Positions 9,323 to 22,468 of a stretch of DNA of 64,000 nt are shown in pieces; position 1 is the first letter of the stretch; every line of letters starts with the position of its first letter. Origin of the DNA: Canna indica (taxonomy: Eukaryota; Streptophyta; Magnoliopsida; Zingiberales; Cannaceae); the NCBI GenBank assembly GCA_034359265.1, contig CP136898.1, positions 54,735,501 to 54,799,500 of the forward strand, written 5' to 3'. Both the position numbers and the translations under genes were made by a program. The notes beneath the pieces were generated by a model that ran no database searches, was not told the DNA's origin, and saw only the letters and a list, made by a program, of their open reading frames with translations.

Positions 9323-11428
9323 GTGAATGTTCTGGAGTCGCTCGAGACTCAGATTTCTGGTCGTTTCGAGTCGATACCCCGAAGTTCAATCCGTAGGCTT
9401 CGTTCAAGATTCTATACAAAAAATCTTGCAATTCTTTGCAATAGTCTATAAAAAATAACTCGATTAACAACTTCTCCCATCACAGTGAATGTTCTGGAGT
9501 CGCTCGAGACTCAGATTGTTGGGCGTTTCGAGTCGATACCCCGCTGTTCAATCAGTCGGCTTCGTTCAAGATTCTATTCAAAAAATCTTGCAATTCTTTG
9601 CATTAGTCTGTCAAAAATAACTCGATTAACAACTTCTCCCATCACAGTTAATGTTCTAGAGTCGCTCGTGACTCAGATTGCTGGGCATTTCGAGTCGATA
9701 CCCCGCTGTTCAATCAGTCGGCTTCGTTCAAGATTCTATTCGAAAAATCTTGCAATTCTTTGCATTAGTCTATCAAAAATAACTCGATTAACAACTTCTC
9801 CCATCACAGTGAATGTTCTGGAGTCGCTCGAGACTCAGATTTCTGGTCGTTTCGAGTCGATACCCCGAAGTTCAATCCGTAGGCTTCGTTCAAGATTCTA
9901 TACAAAAAATCTTGCAATTCTTTGCAATAGTCTATAAAAAATAACTCGATTAACAACTTCTCCCATCACAGTGAATGTTCTGGAGTCGCTCGAGACTCAG
10001 ATTGTTGGGCGTTTCGAGTCGATACCCCGCTGTTCAATCAGTCGGCTTCGTTCAAGATTCTATTCAAAAAATCTTGCAATTCTTTGCATTAGTCTGTCAA
10101 AAATAACTCGATTAACAACTTCTCCCATCACAGTTAATGTTCTAGAGTCGCTCGTGACTCAGATTGCTGGGCATTTCGAGTCGATACCCCGCTGTTCAAT
10201 CAGTCGGCTTCGTTCAAGATTCTATTCGAAAAATCTTGCAATTCTTTGCATTAGTCTATCAAAAATAACTCGATTAACAACTTCTCCCATCACAGTGAAC
10301 GTTCTGGAGTCGCTCGAGACTCAGATTGTTGGGCGTTTCGAGTCGATACCCCGCTGTTCAATCAGTCGGCTTCGTTCAAGATTCTATTCAAAAAATCTCG
10401 CAATTCTTTGCATTAGTCTGTCAAAAATAACTCGATTAACAACTTCTCCCATCACAGTTAATGTTCTAGAGTCGCTCGTGACTCAGATTGCTGGGCATTT
10501 CGAGTCGATACCCCGCTGTTCAATCAGTCGGCTTCGTTCAAGATTCTATTCGAAAAATCTTGCAATTCTTTGCATTAGTCTATCAAAAATAACTCGATTA
10601 ACAACTTCTCCCATCACAGTGAATGTTCTGGAGTCGCTCGAGACTCAGATTGCTGGGCGTTTCGAGTCGATACCCCGCTGTTCAATCAGTCGGCTTCGTT
10701 CAAGATTCTATTCGAAAAATCTTGCAATTCTTTGCATTAGTCTATCAAAAATAACTCGATTAACAACTTCTCCCATCACAGTGAATGTTCTGGAGTCGCT
10801 CGAGACTCAGATTTCTGGTCGTTTCGAGTCGATACCCCGAAGTTCAATCCGTAGGCTTCGTTCAAGATTCTATACGAAAAATCTTGCAATTCTTTAAAAT
10901 AGTCTATAAAAAATAACTCGATTAACAACTTCTCCCATCACAGTGAATGTTCTGGAGTCGCTCGAGACTCAGATTGTTGGGCGTTTCGAGTCGATACCCC
11001 GCTGTTCAATCAGTCGGCTTCGTTCAAGATTCTATTCAAAAAATCTTGCAATTCTTTGCATTAGTCTGTCAAAAATAACTCGATTAACAACTTCTCCCAT
11101 CACAGTGAATGTTCTGGAGTCGCTCGTGACTCAGATTGCTGGGCATTTCGAGTCGATACCCCGCTGTTCAATCAGTCGGCTTCGTTCAAGATTCTATTCG
11201 AAAAATCTTGCAATTCTTTGCATTAGTCTATCAAAAATAACTCGATTAACAACTTCTCCCATCACAGTGAATGTTCTGGAGTCGCTCGAGACTCAGATTT
11301 CTGGTCGTTTCGAGTCGATACCCCGAAGTTCAATCCGTAGGCTTCGTTCAAGATTCTATACAAAAAATCTTGCAATTCTTTGCAATAGTCTATAAAAAAT
11401 AACTCGATTAACAACTTCTCCCATCACA

Positions 11429-13538
11429 GTGAATGTTCTGGAGTCGCTCGAGACTCAGATTGTTGGGCGTTTCGAGTCGATACCCCGCTGTTCAATCAGT
11501 CGGCTTCGTTCAAGATTCTATTCAAAAAATCTTGCAATTCTTTGCATTAGTCTGTCAAAAATAACTCGATTAACAACTTCTCCCATCACAGTTAATGTTC
11601 TAGAGTCGCTCGTGACTCAGATTGCTGGGCATTTCGAGTCGATACCCCGCTGTTCAATCAGTCGGCTTCGTTCAAGATTCTATTCGAAAAATCTTGCAAT
11701 TCTTTGCATTAGTCTATCAAAAATAACTCGATTAACAACTTCTCCCATCACAGTGAACGTTCTGGAGTCGCTCGAGACTCAGATTGTTGGGCGTTTCGAG
11801 TCGATACCCCGCTGTTCAATCAGTCGGCTTCGTTCAAGATTCTATTCAAAAAATCTCGCAATTCTTTGCATTAGTCTGTCAAAAATAACTCGATTAACAA
11901 CTTCTCCCATCACAGTTAATGTTCTAGAGTCGCTCGTGACTCAGATTGCTGGGCATTTCGAGTCGATACCCCGCTGTTCAATCAGTCGGCTTCGTTCAAG
12001 ATTCTATTCGAAAAATCTTGCAATTCTTTGCATTAGTCTATCAAAAATAACTCGATTAACAACTTCTCCCATCACAGTGAATGTTCTGGAGTCGCTCGAG
12101 ACTCAGATTTCTGGTTGTTTCGAGTCGATACCCCGAAGTTCAATCCGTAGGCTTCGTTCAAGATTCTATACAAAAAATCTTGCAATTCTTTGCAATAGTC
12201 TATAAAAAATAACTCGATTAACAACTTCTCCCATCACAGTGAATGTTCTGGAGTCGCTCGAGACTCAGATTGTTGGGCGTTTCGAGTCGATACCCCGCTG
12301 TTCAATCAGTCGGCTTCGTTCAAGATTCTATTCAAAAAATCTTGCAATTCTTTGCATTAGTCTGTCAAAAATAACTCGATTAACAACTTCTCCCATCACA
12401 GTTAATGTTCTAGAGTCGCTCGTGACTCAGATTGCTGGGCATTTCGAGTCGATACCCCGCTGTTCAATCAGTCGGCTTCGTTCAAGATTCTATTCGAAAA
12501 ATCTTGCAATTCTTTGCATTAGTCTATCAAAAATAACTCGATTAACAACTTCTCCCATCACAGTGAACGTTCTGGAGTCGCTCGAGACTCAGATTGCTGG
12601 GCGTTTCGAGTCGATACCCCGCTGTTCAATTAGTCAGCTTCGTTCAAGATTCTATTCGAAAAATCTTGCAATTCTTGGCATTAGTCTGTCAAAAATAACT
12701 CGATTAACAACTTCTCCCACCACAGTGAATGTTCTGGAGTCGCTTGAGACACAGATTTCTGGTCGTTTCGAGCCGATACCCCGAAGTTCAATCCGTAGGC
12801 TTCGTTCAAGATTCTATTTGAAAAATCTTGCAATTCTTTGCAATATAGTCTGTAAAAAATAACTCGATTAACAACTTATCCCATCACAGTGAATGTTCTG
12901 GAGTCGCTCGAGACTCAGATTGCTGGGCGTTTCGAGTCTATACCCCGCTGTTCAATCAGTCGGCTTCGTTCAAGATTCTATTCAAAAAATCTTGCAATTC
13001 TTTGCATTAGTCTGTCAAAAATAACTCGATTAACAACTTCTCCCATCACAGTGAATGTTCTGGAGTCGCTTGAGACACAGATTTCTGGTCGTTTCGAGCC
13101 GATACCCCGAAGTTCAATCCGTAGGCTTCGTTCAAGATTCTATTCGAAAAATCTTGCAATTCTTTGCAATATAGTCTATAAAAAATAACTCGATTAACAA
13201 CTTCTCCCATCACAGTGAATGTTCTGGAGTCGCTCGGGACTCAGATTGCTGGGCGATTTGAGTCGATACCCCGCTGTTCAATCAGTCGGCTTCGTTCAAG
13301 ATTCTATTTGAAAAATCTTGCAATTCTTTGCATTAGTTTGTCAAAAATAACTTGATTAACAACTTCTCCCATCACAGTGAATGTTCTGGAGTCGCTCGAG
13401 ACTCAGATTTCTGGTCGTTTCGAGTCGATACCCCGAAGTTCAATCCGTAGGCTTCGTTCAAGATTCTATACAAAAAATCTTGCAATTCTTTGCAATAGTC
13501 TATAAAAAATAACTCGATTAACAACTTCTCCCATCACA
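11429..13538. repeat. HOR, 2110 bp, copy 1 (13 monomers)
   Basis: The order is M1-M4-M1-M4-M2, M1-M4-M5-M3, M1-M3, M1-M2. Rare markers are AATCTCGC near 11855, GGTTGTTTC near 12113, GAGTCTATAC near 12938 and ACTTGATT near 13350. All four recur 2110 bp downstream. Confidence 0.92.
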
Positions 13539-15648
13539 GTGAATGTTCTGGAGTCGCTCGAGACTCAGATTGTTGGGCGTTTCGAGTCGATACCCCGCTG
13601 TTCAATCAGTCGGCTTCGTTCAAGATTCTATTCAAAAAATCTTGCAATTCTTTGCATTAGTCTGTCAAAAATAACTCGATTAACAACTTCTCCCATCACA
13701 GTTAATGTTCTAGAGTCGCTCGTGACTCAGATTGCTGGGCATTTCGAGTCGATACCCCGCTGTTCAATCAGTCGGCTTCGTTCAAGATTCTATTCGAAAA
13801 ATCTTGCAATTCTTTGCATTAGTCTATCAAAAATAACTCGATTAACAACTTCTCCCATCACAGTGAACGTTCTGGAGTCGCTCGAGACTCAGATTGTTGG
13901 GCGTTTCGAGTCGATACCCCGCTGTTCAATCAGTCGGCTTCGTTCAAGATTCTATTCAAAAAATCTCGCAATTCTTTGCATTAGTCTGTCAAAAATAACT
14001 CGATTAACAACTTCTCCCATCACAGTTAATGTTCTAGAGTCGCTCGTGACTCAGATTGCTGGGCATTTCGAGTCGATACCCCGCTGTTCAATCAGTCGGC
14101 TTCGTTCAAGATTCTATTCGAAAAATCTTGCAATTCTTTGCATTAGTCTATCAAAAATAACTCGATTAACAACTTCTCCCATCACAGTGAATGTTCTGGA
14201 GTCGCTCGAGACTCAGATTTCTGGTTGTTTCGAGTCGATACCCCGAAGTTCAATCCGTAGGCTTCGTTCAAGATTCTATACAAAAAATCTTGCAATTCTT
14301 TGCAATAGTCTATAAAAAATAACTCGATTAACAACTTCTCCCATCACAGTGAATGTTCTGGAGTCGCTCGAGACTCAGATTGTTGGGCGTTTCGAGTCGA
14401 TACCCCGCTGTTCAATCAGTCGGCTTCGTTCAAGATTCTATTCAAAAAATCTTGCAATTCTTTGCATTAGTCTGTCAAAAATAACTCGATTAACAACTTC
14501 TCCCATCACAGTTAATGTTCTAGAGTCGCTCGTGACTCAGATTGCTGGGCATTTCGAGTCGATACCCCGCTGTTCAATCAGTCGGCTTCGTTCAAGATTC
14601 TATTCGAAAAATCTTGCAATTCTTTGCATTAGTCTATCAAAAATAACTCGATTAACAACTTCTCCCATCACAGTGAACGTTCTGGAGTCGCTCGAGACTC
14701 AGATTGCTGGGCGTTTCGAGTCGATACCCCGCTGTTCAATTAGTCAGCTTCGTTCAAGATTCTATTCGAAAAATCTTGCAATTCTTGGCATTAGTCTGTC
14801 AAAAATAACTCGATTAACAACTTCTCCCACCACAGTGAATGTTCTGGAGTCGCTTGAGACACAGATTTCTGGTCGTTTCGAGCCGATACCCCGAAGTTCA
14901 ATCCGTAGGCTTCGTTCAAGATTCTATTTGAAAAATCTTGCAATTCTTTGCAATATAGTCTGTAAAAAATAACTCGATTAACAACTTATCCCATCACAGT
15001 GAATGTTCTGGAGTCGCTCGAGACTCAGATTGCTGGGCGTTTCGAGTCTATACCCCGCTGTTCAATCAGTCGGCTTCGTTCAAGATTCTATTCGAAAAAT
15101 CTTGCAATTCTTTGCATTAGTCTGTCAAAAATAACTCGATTAACAACTTCTCCCATCACAGTGAATGTTCTGGAGTCGCTTGAGACACAGATTTCCGGTA
15201 GTTTCGAGCCGATACCCCGAAGTTCAATCCGTAGGCTTCGTTCAAGATTCTATTCGAAAAATCTTGCAATTCTTTGCAATATAGTCTATAAAAAATAACT
15301 CGATTAACAACTTCTCCCATCACAGTGAATGTTCTGGAGTCGCTCGGGACTCAGATTGCTGGGCGATTTGAGTCGATACCCCGCTGTTCAATCAGTCGGC
15401 TTCGTTCAAGATTCTATTTGAAAAATCTTGCAATTCTTTGCATTAGTTTGTCAAAAATAACTTGATTAACAACTTCTCCCATCACAGTGAATGTTCTGGA
15501 GTCGCTCGAGACTCAGATTTCTGGTCGTTTCGAGTCGATACCCCGAAGTTCAATCCGTAGGCTTCGTTCAAGATTCTATCCGAAAAATCTTGCAATTCTT
15601 TGCAATAGTCTATAAAAAATAACTCGATTAACAACTTCTCCCATCACA
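13539..15648. repeat. HOR, 2110 bp, copy 2
   Basis: This is a direct tandem copy of 11429-13538 with the same order and the same rare markers. I noticed about five differences: TTCGAAA against TTCAAAA near 15094, TTCCGGTAG against TTCTGGTCG near 15194, and TATCCG against TATACA near 15579. It is a very recent duplication. Confidence 0.92.
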
Positions 15649-17920
15649 GTGAATGTTCTGGAGTCGCTCAAGACTCAGATTGTTGGGCGTTTCGAGTCGA
15701 TACCCCGCTGTTCAATCAATCGGCTTCGTTCAAGATTCTATTCAAAAAATCTTGCAATTCTTTGCATTAGTCTGTCAAAAATAACTCGATTAACAACTTC
15801 TCCCATCACAGTGAATGTTCTAGAGTCGCTCGTGACTCAGATTGCTGGGCATTTCGAGTCGATACCCCGCTGTTCAATCAGTCGGCTTCGTTCAAGATTC
15901 TATTCGAAAAATCTTGCAATTCTTTGCATTAGTGTATCAAAAATAACTCGATTAACAACTTCTCCCATCACAGTGAACGTTCTGGAGTCGCTCGAGACTC
16001 AGATTTCTGGTCGTTTCGAGTCGATACCCCGAAGTTCAATCCGTAGGCTTCGTTCAAGATTCTATTCGAAAAATCTTGCAATTCTTTGCAATAGTCTATA
16101 AAAAATAACTCGATTAACAACTTCTCCCATCACAGTGAATGTTCTGGAGTCGCTCGAGACTCAGATTGTTGGGCGTTTCGAGTCGATACCCCGCTGTTCA
16201 ATCAGTCGGCTTCGTTCAAGATTCTATTCAAAAAATCTTGCAATTCTTTGCATTAGTCTGTCAAAAATAACTCGATTAACAACTTCTCCCATCACAGTGA
16301 ATGTTCTGGAGTCGCTCGTGACTCAGATTGCTGGGCATTTCGAGTCGATACCCCGCTGTTCAATCAGTCGGCTTCGTTCAAGATTCTATTCGAAAAATCT
16401 TGCAATTCTTTGCATTAGTCTATCAAAAATAACTCGATTAACAACTTCTCCCATCACAGTGAATGTTCTGGAGTCGCTCGAGACTCAGATTTCTGGTCGT
16501 TTCGAGTCGATACCCCGAAGTTCAATCCGTAGGCTTCGTTCAAGATTCTATACGAAAAATCTTGCAATTCTTTGCAATAGTCTATAAAAAATAACTCGAT
16601 TAACAACTTCTCCCATCACAGTGAATGTTCTGGAGTCGCTCGAGACTCAGATTGTTGGGCGTTTCGAGTCGATACCCCGCTGTTCAATCAGTCGGCTTCG
16701 TTCAAGATTCTATTCAAAAAATCTTGCAATTCTTTGCATTAGTCTGTCAAAAATAACTCGATTAACAACTTCTCCCATCACAGTGAATGTTCTAGAGTCG
16801 CTCGTGACTCAGATTGCTGGGCATTTCGAGTCGATACCCCGCTGTTCAATCAGTCGGCTTCGTTCAAGATTCTATTCGAAAAATCTTGCAATTCTTTGCA
16901 TTAGTCTATCAAAAATAACTCGATTAACAACTTCTCCCATCACAGTGAACGTTCTGGAGTCGCTCGAGACTCAGATTGCTGGGCGTTTCGAGTCGATACC
17001 CCGTTGTTCAATTAGTCAGCTTTGTTCAAGATTCTATTCGAAAAATCTTGCAATTCTTGGCATTAGTCTGTCAAAAATAACTCGATTAACAACTTCTCCC
17101 ACCACAGTGAATGTTCTGGAGTCGCTTGAGACACAGATTTCTGGTCGTTTCGAGCCGATACCCCGAAGTTCAATCCGTAGGCTTCGTTCAAGATTCTATT
17201 TGAAAAATCTTACAATTCTTTGCAATATAGTCTGTAAAAAATAACTCGATTAACAACTTATCCCATCACAGTGAATGTTCTGGAGTCGCTAGAGACTCAG
17301 ATTGCTGGGCGTTTCGAGTCGATACCCCGCTGTTCAATCAGTCGGCTTCGTTCAAGATTCTATTCGAAAAATCTTGCAATTCTTTGCATTAGTCTGTCAA
17401 AAATAACTCGATTAACAACTTCTCCCATCACAGTGAATGTTCTGGAGTCGCTTGAGACACAGATTTCTGGTCGTTTCGAGCCGATACCCCGAAGTTCAAT
17501 CCGTAGGCTTCGTTCAAGATTCTATTCGAAAAATCTTGCAATTCTTTGCAATATAGTCTGTAAAAAATAACTCGATTAACAACTTCTCCCATCACAGTGA
17601 ATGTTCTGGAGTCGCTCGGGACTCAGATTGCTGGGCGATTTGAGTCGATACCCCGCTGTTCAATCAGTCGGCTTCGTTCAAGATTCTATTCGAAAAATCT
17701 TGCAATTCTTTGCATTAGTCTATCAAAAATAACTCGATTAACAACTTCTCCCATCACAGTGAATGTTCTGGAGTCGCTCGAGACTCCGATTTCTGGTCGT
17801 TTCGAGTCGATACCCCGAAGTTCAATCCGTAGGCTTCGTTCAAGATTCTATTCGAAAAATCTTGCAATTCTTTGCAATAGTCTATAAAAAATAACTCGAT
17901 TAACAACTTCTCCCATCACA
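15649..17920. repeat. HOR, 2272 bp (14 monomers)
   Basis: The order is M1-M4-M2, M1-M4-M2, M1-M4-M5-M3, M1-M3, M1-M2. The first M1 has CTCAAGACTC and CAATCAATCGG, a combination that recurs as the HOR start at 19707, 21007 and 22469. It is one monomer longer than the preceding 2110-bp unit, and the tail after the tetramer is shared. Confidence 0.9.
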
Positions 17921-19706
17921 GTGAATGTTCTGGAGTCGCTCGAGACTCAGATTGTTGGGCGTTTCGAGTCGATACCCCGCTGTTCAATCAGTCGGCTTCG
18001 TTCAAGATTCTATTCAAAAAATCTTGCAATTCTTTGCATTAGTCTGTCAAAAATAACTCGATTAACAACTTCTCCCATCACAGTGAATGTTCTGGAGTCG
18101 CACGTGACTCAGATTGCTGGGCATTTCGAGTTGATACCCCGCTGTTCAATCAGTCGGCTTCGTTCAAGATTCTATTCGAAAAATCTTGCAATTCTTTGCA
18201 TTAGTCTATCAAAAATAACTCGATTAACAACTTCTCCCATCACAGTGAATGTTCTGGAGTCGCTCGAGACTCAGATTTCTGGTCGTTTCGAGTCGATACC
18301 CCGAAGTTCAATCCGTAGGCTTCGTTCAAGATTCTATACGAAAAATCTTGCAATTCTTTGCAATAGTCTATAAAAAATAACTCGATTAACAATTTCTCCC
18401 ATCACAGTGAATGTTCTGGAGTCGCTCGAGACTCAGATTGTTGGGCGTTTCGAGTCGATACCCCGCTGTTCAATCAGTCGGCTTCGTTCAAGATTCTATT
18501 CAAAAAATCTTGCAATTCTTTGCATTAGTCTGTCAAAAATAACTCGATTAACAACTTCTCCCATCACAGTGAATGTTCTAGAGTCGCTCGTGACTCAGAT
18601 TGCTCGGCATTTCGAGTCGATACCCCGCTGTTCAATCAGTCGGCTTCGTTCAAGATTCTATTCGAAAAATCTTGCAATTCTTTGCATTAGTCTATCAAAA
18701 ATAACTCGATTAACAACTTCTCCCATCACAGTGAACGTTCTGGAGTCGCTCGAGACTCAGATTGCTGGGCGTTTCGAGTCGATACCCCGCTGTTCAATTA
18801 GTCAGCTTCGTTCAAGATTCTATTCGAAAAATCTTGCAATTCTTGGCATTAGTCTGTCAAAAATAACTCGATTAACAACTTCTCCCACCACAGTGAATGT
18901 TCTGGAGTCGCTTGAGACACAGATTTCTGGTCGTTTCGAGCCGATACCCCGATGTTCAATCCGTAGGCTTCGTTCAAGATTCTATTTGAAAAATCTAGAT
19001 ATTCTTTGCAATATAGTCTGTAAAAAATAACTCGATTAACAACTTATCCCATCACAGTGAATGTTCTGGAGTCGCTCGAGACTCAGATTGCTAGGCGTTT
19101 CGAGTCGATACCCCGCTGTTCAATCAGTCGGCTTCGTTCAAGATTCTATTCGAAAAATCTTGCAATTCTTTGCATTAGTCTGTCAAAAATAACTCGATTA
19201 ACAACTTCTCCCATCACAGTGAATGTTCTGGAGTCGCTTGAGACACAGATTTCTGGTCGTTTCGAGCCGATACCCCGAAGTTCAATCCGTAGGCTTCGTT
19301 CAAGATTCTATTCGAAAAATCTTGCAATTCTTTGCAATATAGTCTATAAAAAATAACTCGATTAACAACTTCTCCCATCACAGTGAATGTTCTGGAGTCG
19401 CTCGGGACTCAGATTGCTGGGCGATTTGAGTCAATACCCCGCTGTTCAATCAGTCGGCTTCGTTCAAGATTCTATTCGAAAAATCTTGCAATTCTTTGCA
19501 TTAGTTTGTCAAAAATAACTCGATTAACAACTTCTCCCATCACAGTGAATGTTCTGGAGTCGCTCGAGACTCAGATTTCTGGTCGTTTCGAGTCGATACC
19601 CCGAAGTTCAATCCGTAGGCTTCGTTCAAGATTCTATCCGAAAAATCTTGCAATTCTTTGCAATAGTCTATAAAAAATAACTCGATTAACAACTTCTCCC
19701 ATCACA
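17921..19706. repeat. HOR, 1786 bp (11 monomers)
   Basis: The order is M1-M4-M2, M1-M4-M5-M3, M1-M3, M1-M2, i.e. the preceding 2272-bp unit minus one trimer (486 bp). Private changes include CGCACGTGAC and GAGTTGATAC in the first M4, GCTCGGCA in the second M4, and CTAGATATTC in the first M3. Confidence 0.9.
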
Positions 19707-21006
19707 GTGAATGTTCTGGAGTCGCTCAAGACTCAGATTGTTGGGCGTTTCGAGTCGATACCCCGCTGTTCAATCAATCGGCTTCGTTCAAGATTCTATT
19801 CAAAAAATCTTGCAATTCTTTGCATTAGTCTGTCAAAAATAACTCGATTAACAACTTCTCCCATCACAGTGAATGTTCTAGAGTCGCTCGTGATTCAGAT
19901 TGCTGGGCATTTCGAGTCGATACCCCGCTGTTCAATCAGTCGGCTTCGTTCAAGATTCTATTCGAAAAATCTTGCAATTCTTTGCATTAGTCTATAAAAA
20001 ATAACTCGATTAACAACTTCTCCCATCACAGTGAACGTTCTGGAGTCGCTCGAGACTCAGAATTCTGGGCGTTTCGAGTCGATACCCCGCTGTTCAATTA
20101 GTCAGCTTCGTTCAAGATTCTATTCGAAAAATCTTGCAATTCTTGGCATTAGTCTGTCAAAAATAACTCGATTAACAACTTCTCCCACCACAGTGAATGT
20201 TCTGGAGTCGCTTGAGACACAGATTTCTGGTCGTTTCGAGCCGATACCCCGAAGTTCAATCCGTAGGCTTCGTTCAAGATTCTATTTGAAAAATCTTGCA
20301 ATTCTTTGCAATATAGTCTGTAAAAAATAACTCGATTAACAACTTATCCCATCACAGTGAATGTTCTGGAGTCGCTCGAGACTCAGATTGCTGGGCGTTT
20401 CGAGTCGATACCCCGCTGTTCAATCAGTCGGCTTCGTTCAAGATTCTATTCGAAAAATCTTGCAATTCTTTGCATTAGTCTGTCAAAAATAACTCGATTA
20501 ACAACTTCTCCCATCACAGTGAATGTTCTGGAGTCGCTTGAGACACAGATTTCTGGTCGTTTCGAGCCGATACCCCGAAGTTCAATCCGTAGGCTTCGTT
20601 CAAGATTCTATTCGAAAAATCTTGCAATTCTTTGCAATATAGTCTGTAAAAAATAACTCGATTAACAACTTCTCTCATCACAGTGAATGTTCTGGAGTCG
20701 CTCGGGACTCAGATTGCTGGGCGATTTGAGTCGATACCCCGCTGTTCAATCAGTCGGCTTCGTTCAAGATTCTATTCGAAAAATCTTGCAATTCTTTGCA
20801 TTAGTTTGTCAAAAATAACTCGATTAACAACTTCTCCCATCACAGTGAATGTTCTGGAGTCGCTCGAGACTCAGATTTCTGGTCGTTTCGAGTCGATACC
20901 CCGAAGTTCAATCCGTAGGCTTCGTTCAAGATTCTATCCGAAAAATCTTGCAATTCTTTGCAATAGTCTATAAAAAATAACTCGATTAACAACTTCTCCC
21001 ATCACA
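19707..21006. repeat. HOR, 1300 bp (8 monomers)
   Basis: The order is M1-M4, M5-M3, M1-M3, M1-M2, i.e. the 1786-bp form minus another 486 bp. The M4 ends TCTATAAAA, so it carries a stop where other M4 units are open, and reads GTGATTCAG. The M5 begins with CAGAATTCTGG. The final M2 has TATCCG. Confidence 0.9.
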
Positions 21007-22468
21007 GTGAATGTTCTGGAGTCGCTCAAGACTCAGATTGTTGGGCGTTTCGAGTCGATACCCCGCTGTTCAATCAATCGGCTTCGTTCAAGATTCTATT
21101 CAAAAAATCTTGCAATTCTTTGCATTAGTCTGTCAAAAATAACTCGATTAACAACTTCTCCCATCACAGTGAATGTTTTGGAGTCGCTCGTGACTCAGAT
21201 TGCTGGGCATTTCGAGTCGATACCCCGCTGTTTAATCAGTCGGCTTCGTTCAAGATTCTATTCGAAAAATCTTGCAATTCTTTGCATTAGTCTATCAAAA
21301 ATAACTCGATTAAAAACTTCTCCCATCACAGTGAATGTTCTGTAGTCGCTCGTGACTCAGATTGCTGGGCATTTCGAGTCGATACCCCGCTGTTCAATCA
21401 GTCGGCTTCGTTCAAGATTCTATTCGAAAAATCTTGCAATTCTTTGCATTAGTCTATCAAAAATAACTCGATTAACAACTTCTCCCAACACAGTGAACGT
21501 TCTGGAGTCGCTCGAGACTCAGATTGCTGGGCGTTTCGAGTCGATACCCCGCTGTTCAATTAGTCAGCTTCGTTCAAGATTCTATTCGAAAAATCTTGCA
21601 ATTCTTGGCATTAGTCTGTCAAAAATAACTCGATTAACAACTTCTCCCACCACAGTGAATGTTCTGGAGTCGCTTGAGACACAGATTTCTGGTCGTTTCG
21701 AGCCAATACCCCGAAGTTCAATCCGTAGGCTTCGTTCAAGATTCTATTTGAAAAATCTTGCAATTCTTTGCAATATAGTCTGTAAAAAATAACTCGATTA
21801 ACAACTTATCCCATCACAGTGAATGTTCTGGAGTCGCTCGAGACTCAGATTGCTGGGCGTTTCGAGTCGATACCCCGCTGTTCAATCAGTCGGCTTCGTT
21901 CAAGATTCTATTCGAAAAATCTTGCAATTCTTTGCATTAGTCTGTCAAAAATAACTCGATTAACAACTTCTCCCATCACAGTGAATGTTCTGGAGTCGCT
22001 TGAGACACAGATTTCTGGTCGTTTCGAGCCGATACCCCGAAGTTCAATCCGTAGGCTTCGTTCAAGATTCTATTCGAAAAATCTTGCAATTCTTTGCAAT
22101 ATAGTCTGTAAAAAATAACTCGATTAACAACTTCTCCCATCACAGTGAATGTTCTGGAGTCGCTCGGGACTCAGATTGCTGGGCGATTTGAGTCGATACC
22201 CCGCTGTTCAATCAGTCGGCTTCGTTCAAGATTCTATTCGAAAAATCTTGCAATTCTTTGCATTAGTTTGTCAAAAATAACTCGATTAACAACTTCTCCC
22301 ATCACAGTGAATGTTCTGGAGTCGCTCGAGACTCAGATTTCTGGTCGTTTCGAGTCGATACCACGAAGTTCAATCCGTATGCTTCGTTCAAGATTCTATC
22401 CGAAAAATCTTGCAATTCTTTGCAATAGTCTATAAAAAATAACTCGATTAACAACTTCTCCCATCACA
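21007..22468. repeat. HOR, 1462 bp (9 monomers)
   Basis: This is the 1300-bp form with a second M4 unit (21331-21492) directly after the first, a single-monomer expansion. The second M4 has TTCTGTAGTC, which puts TAG into the frame. The first M4 has GTTTTGGAG and CTGTTTAATC. The final M2 has CCACGAAG and CGTATGC. Confidence 0.9.

Larger units (their letters stand above)
8675..11428. repeat. M1-M4-M2 trimer domain with 1944-bp offset copies
   Basis: Here 486-bp M1-M4-M2 trimers replace dimers: 8999-9484, 9485-9970 and 10943-11428, with M1-M4-M1-M4-M1-M2 at 9971-10942. A rare TTTAAAATAG end marks the M2 units at 8837 and 10781, exactly 1944 bp (12 monomers) apart, so a 12-monomer block was copied. 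GTTAATG marks a subset of M4 units. No M3 occurs in this block, so it is a pure 162-bp ladder. Confidence 0.88.

Noticed and set aside
10623..10754. A 43-codon ATG-initiated frame in nearly every M1 unit (monomer positions 5-136)
   Set aside because: It is short, present in hundreds of copies by virtue of the repeat, shows no recognisable domain, and is cut short in M3 by the TA insertion. Nothing suggests translation.
9971..10897. Long open frames on the + strand (308 codons here; 369 at 53596-54705; many of 96-261 codons) as protein genes
   Set aside because: They start at GTG, have no ATG start in frame, repeat the same 54-codon unit, end wherever an M2 or M3 unit occurs, and are broken by random stops in several copies. 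The divisibility of 162 by 3 explains them.
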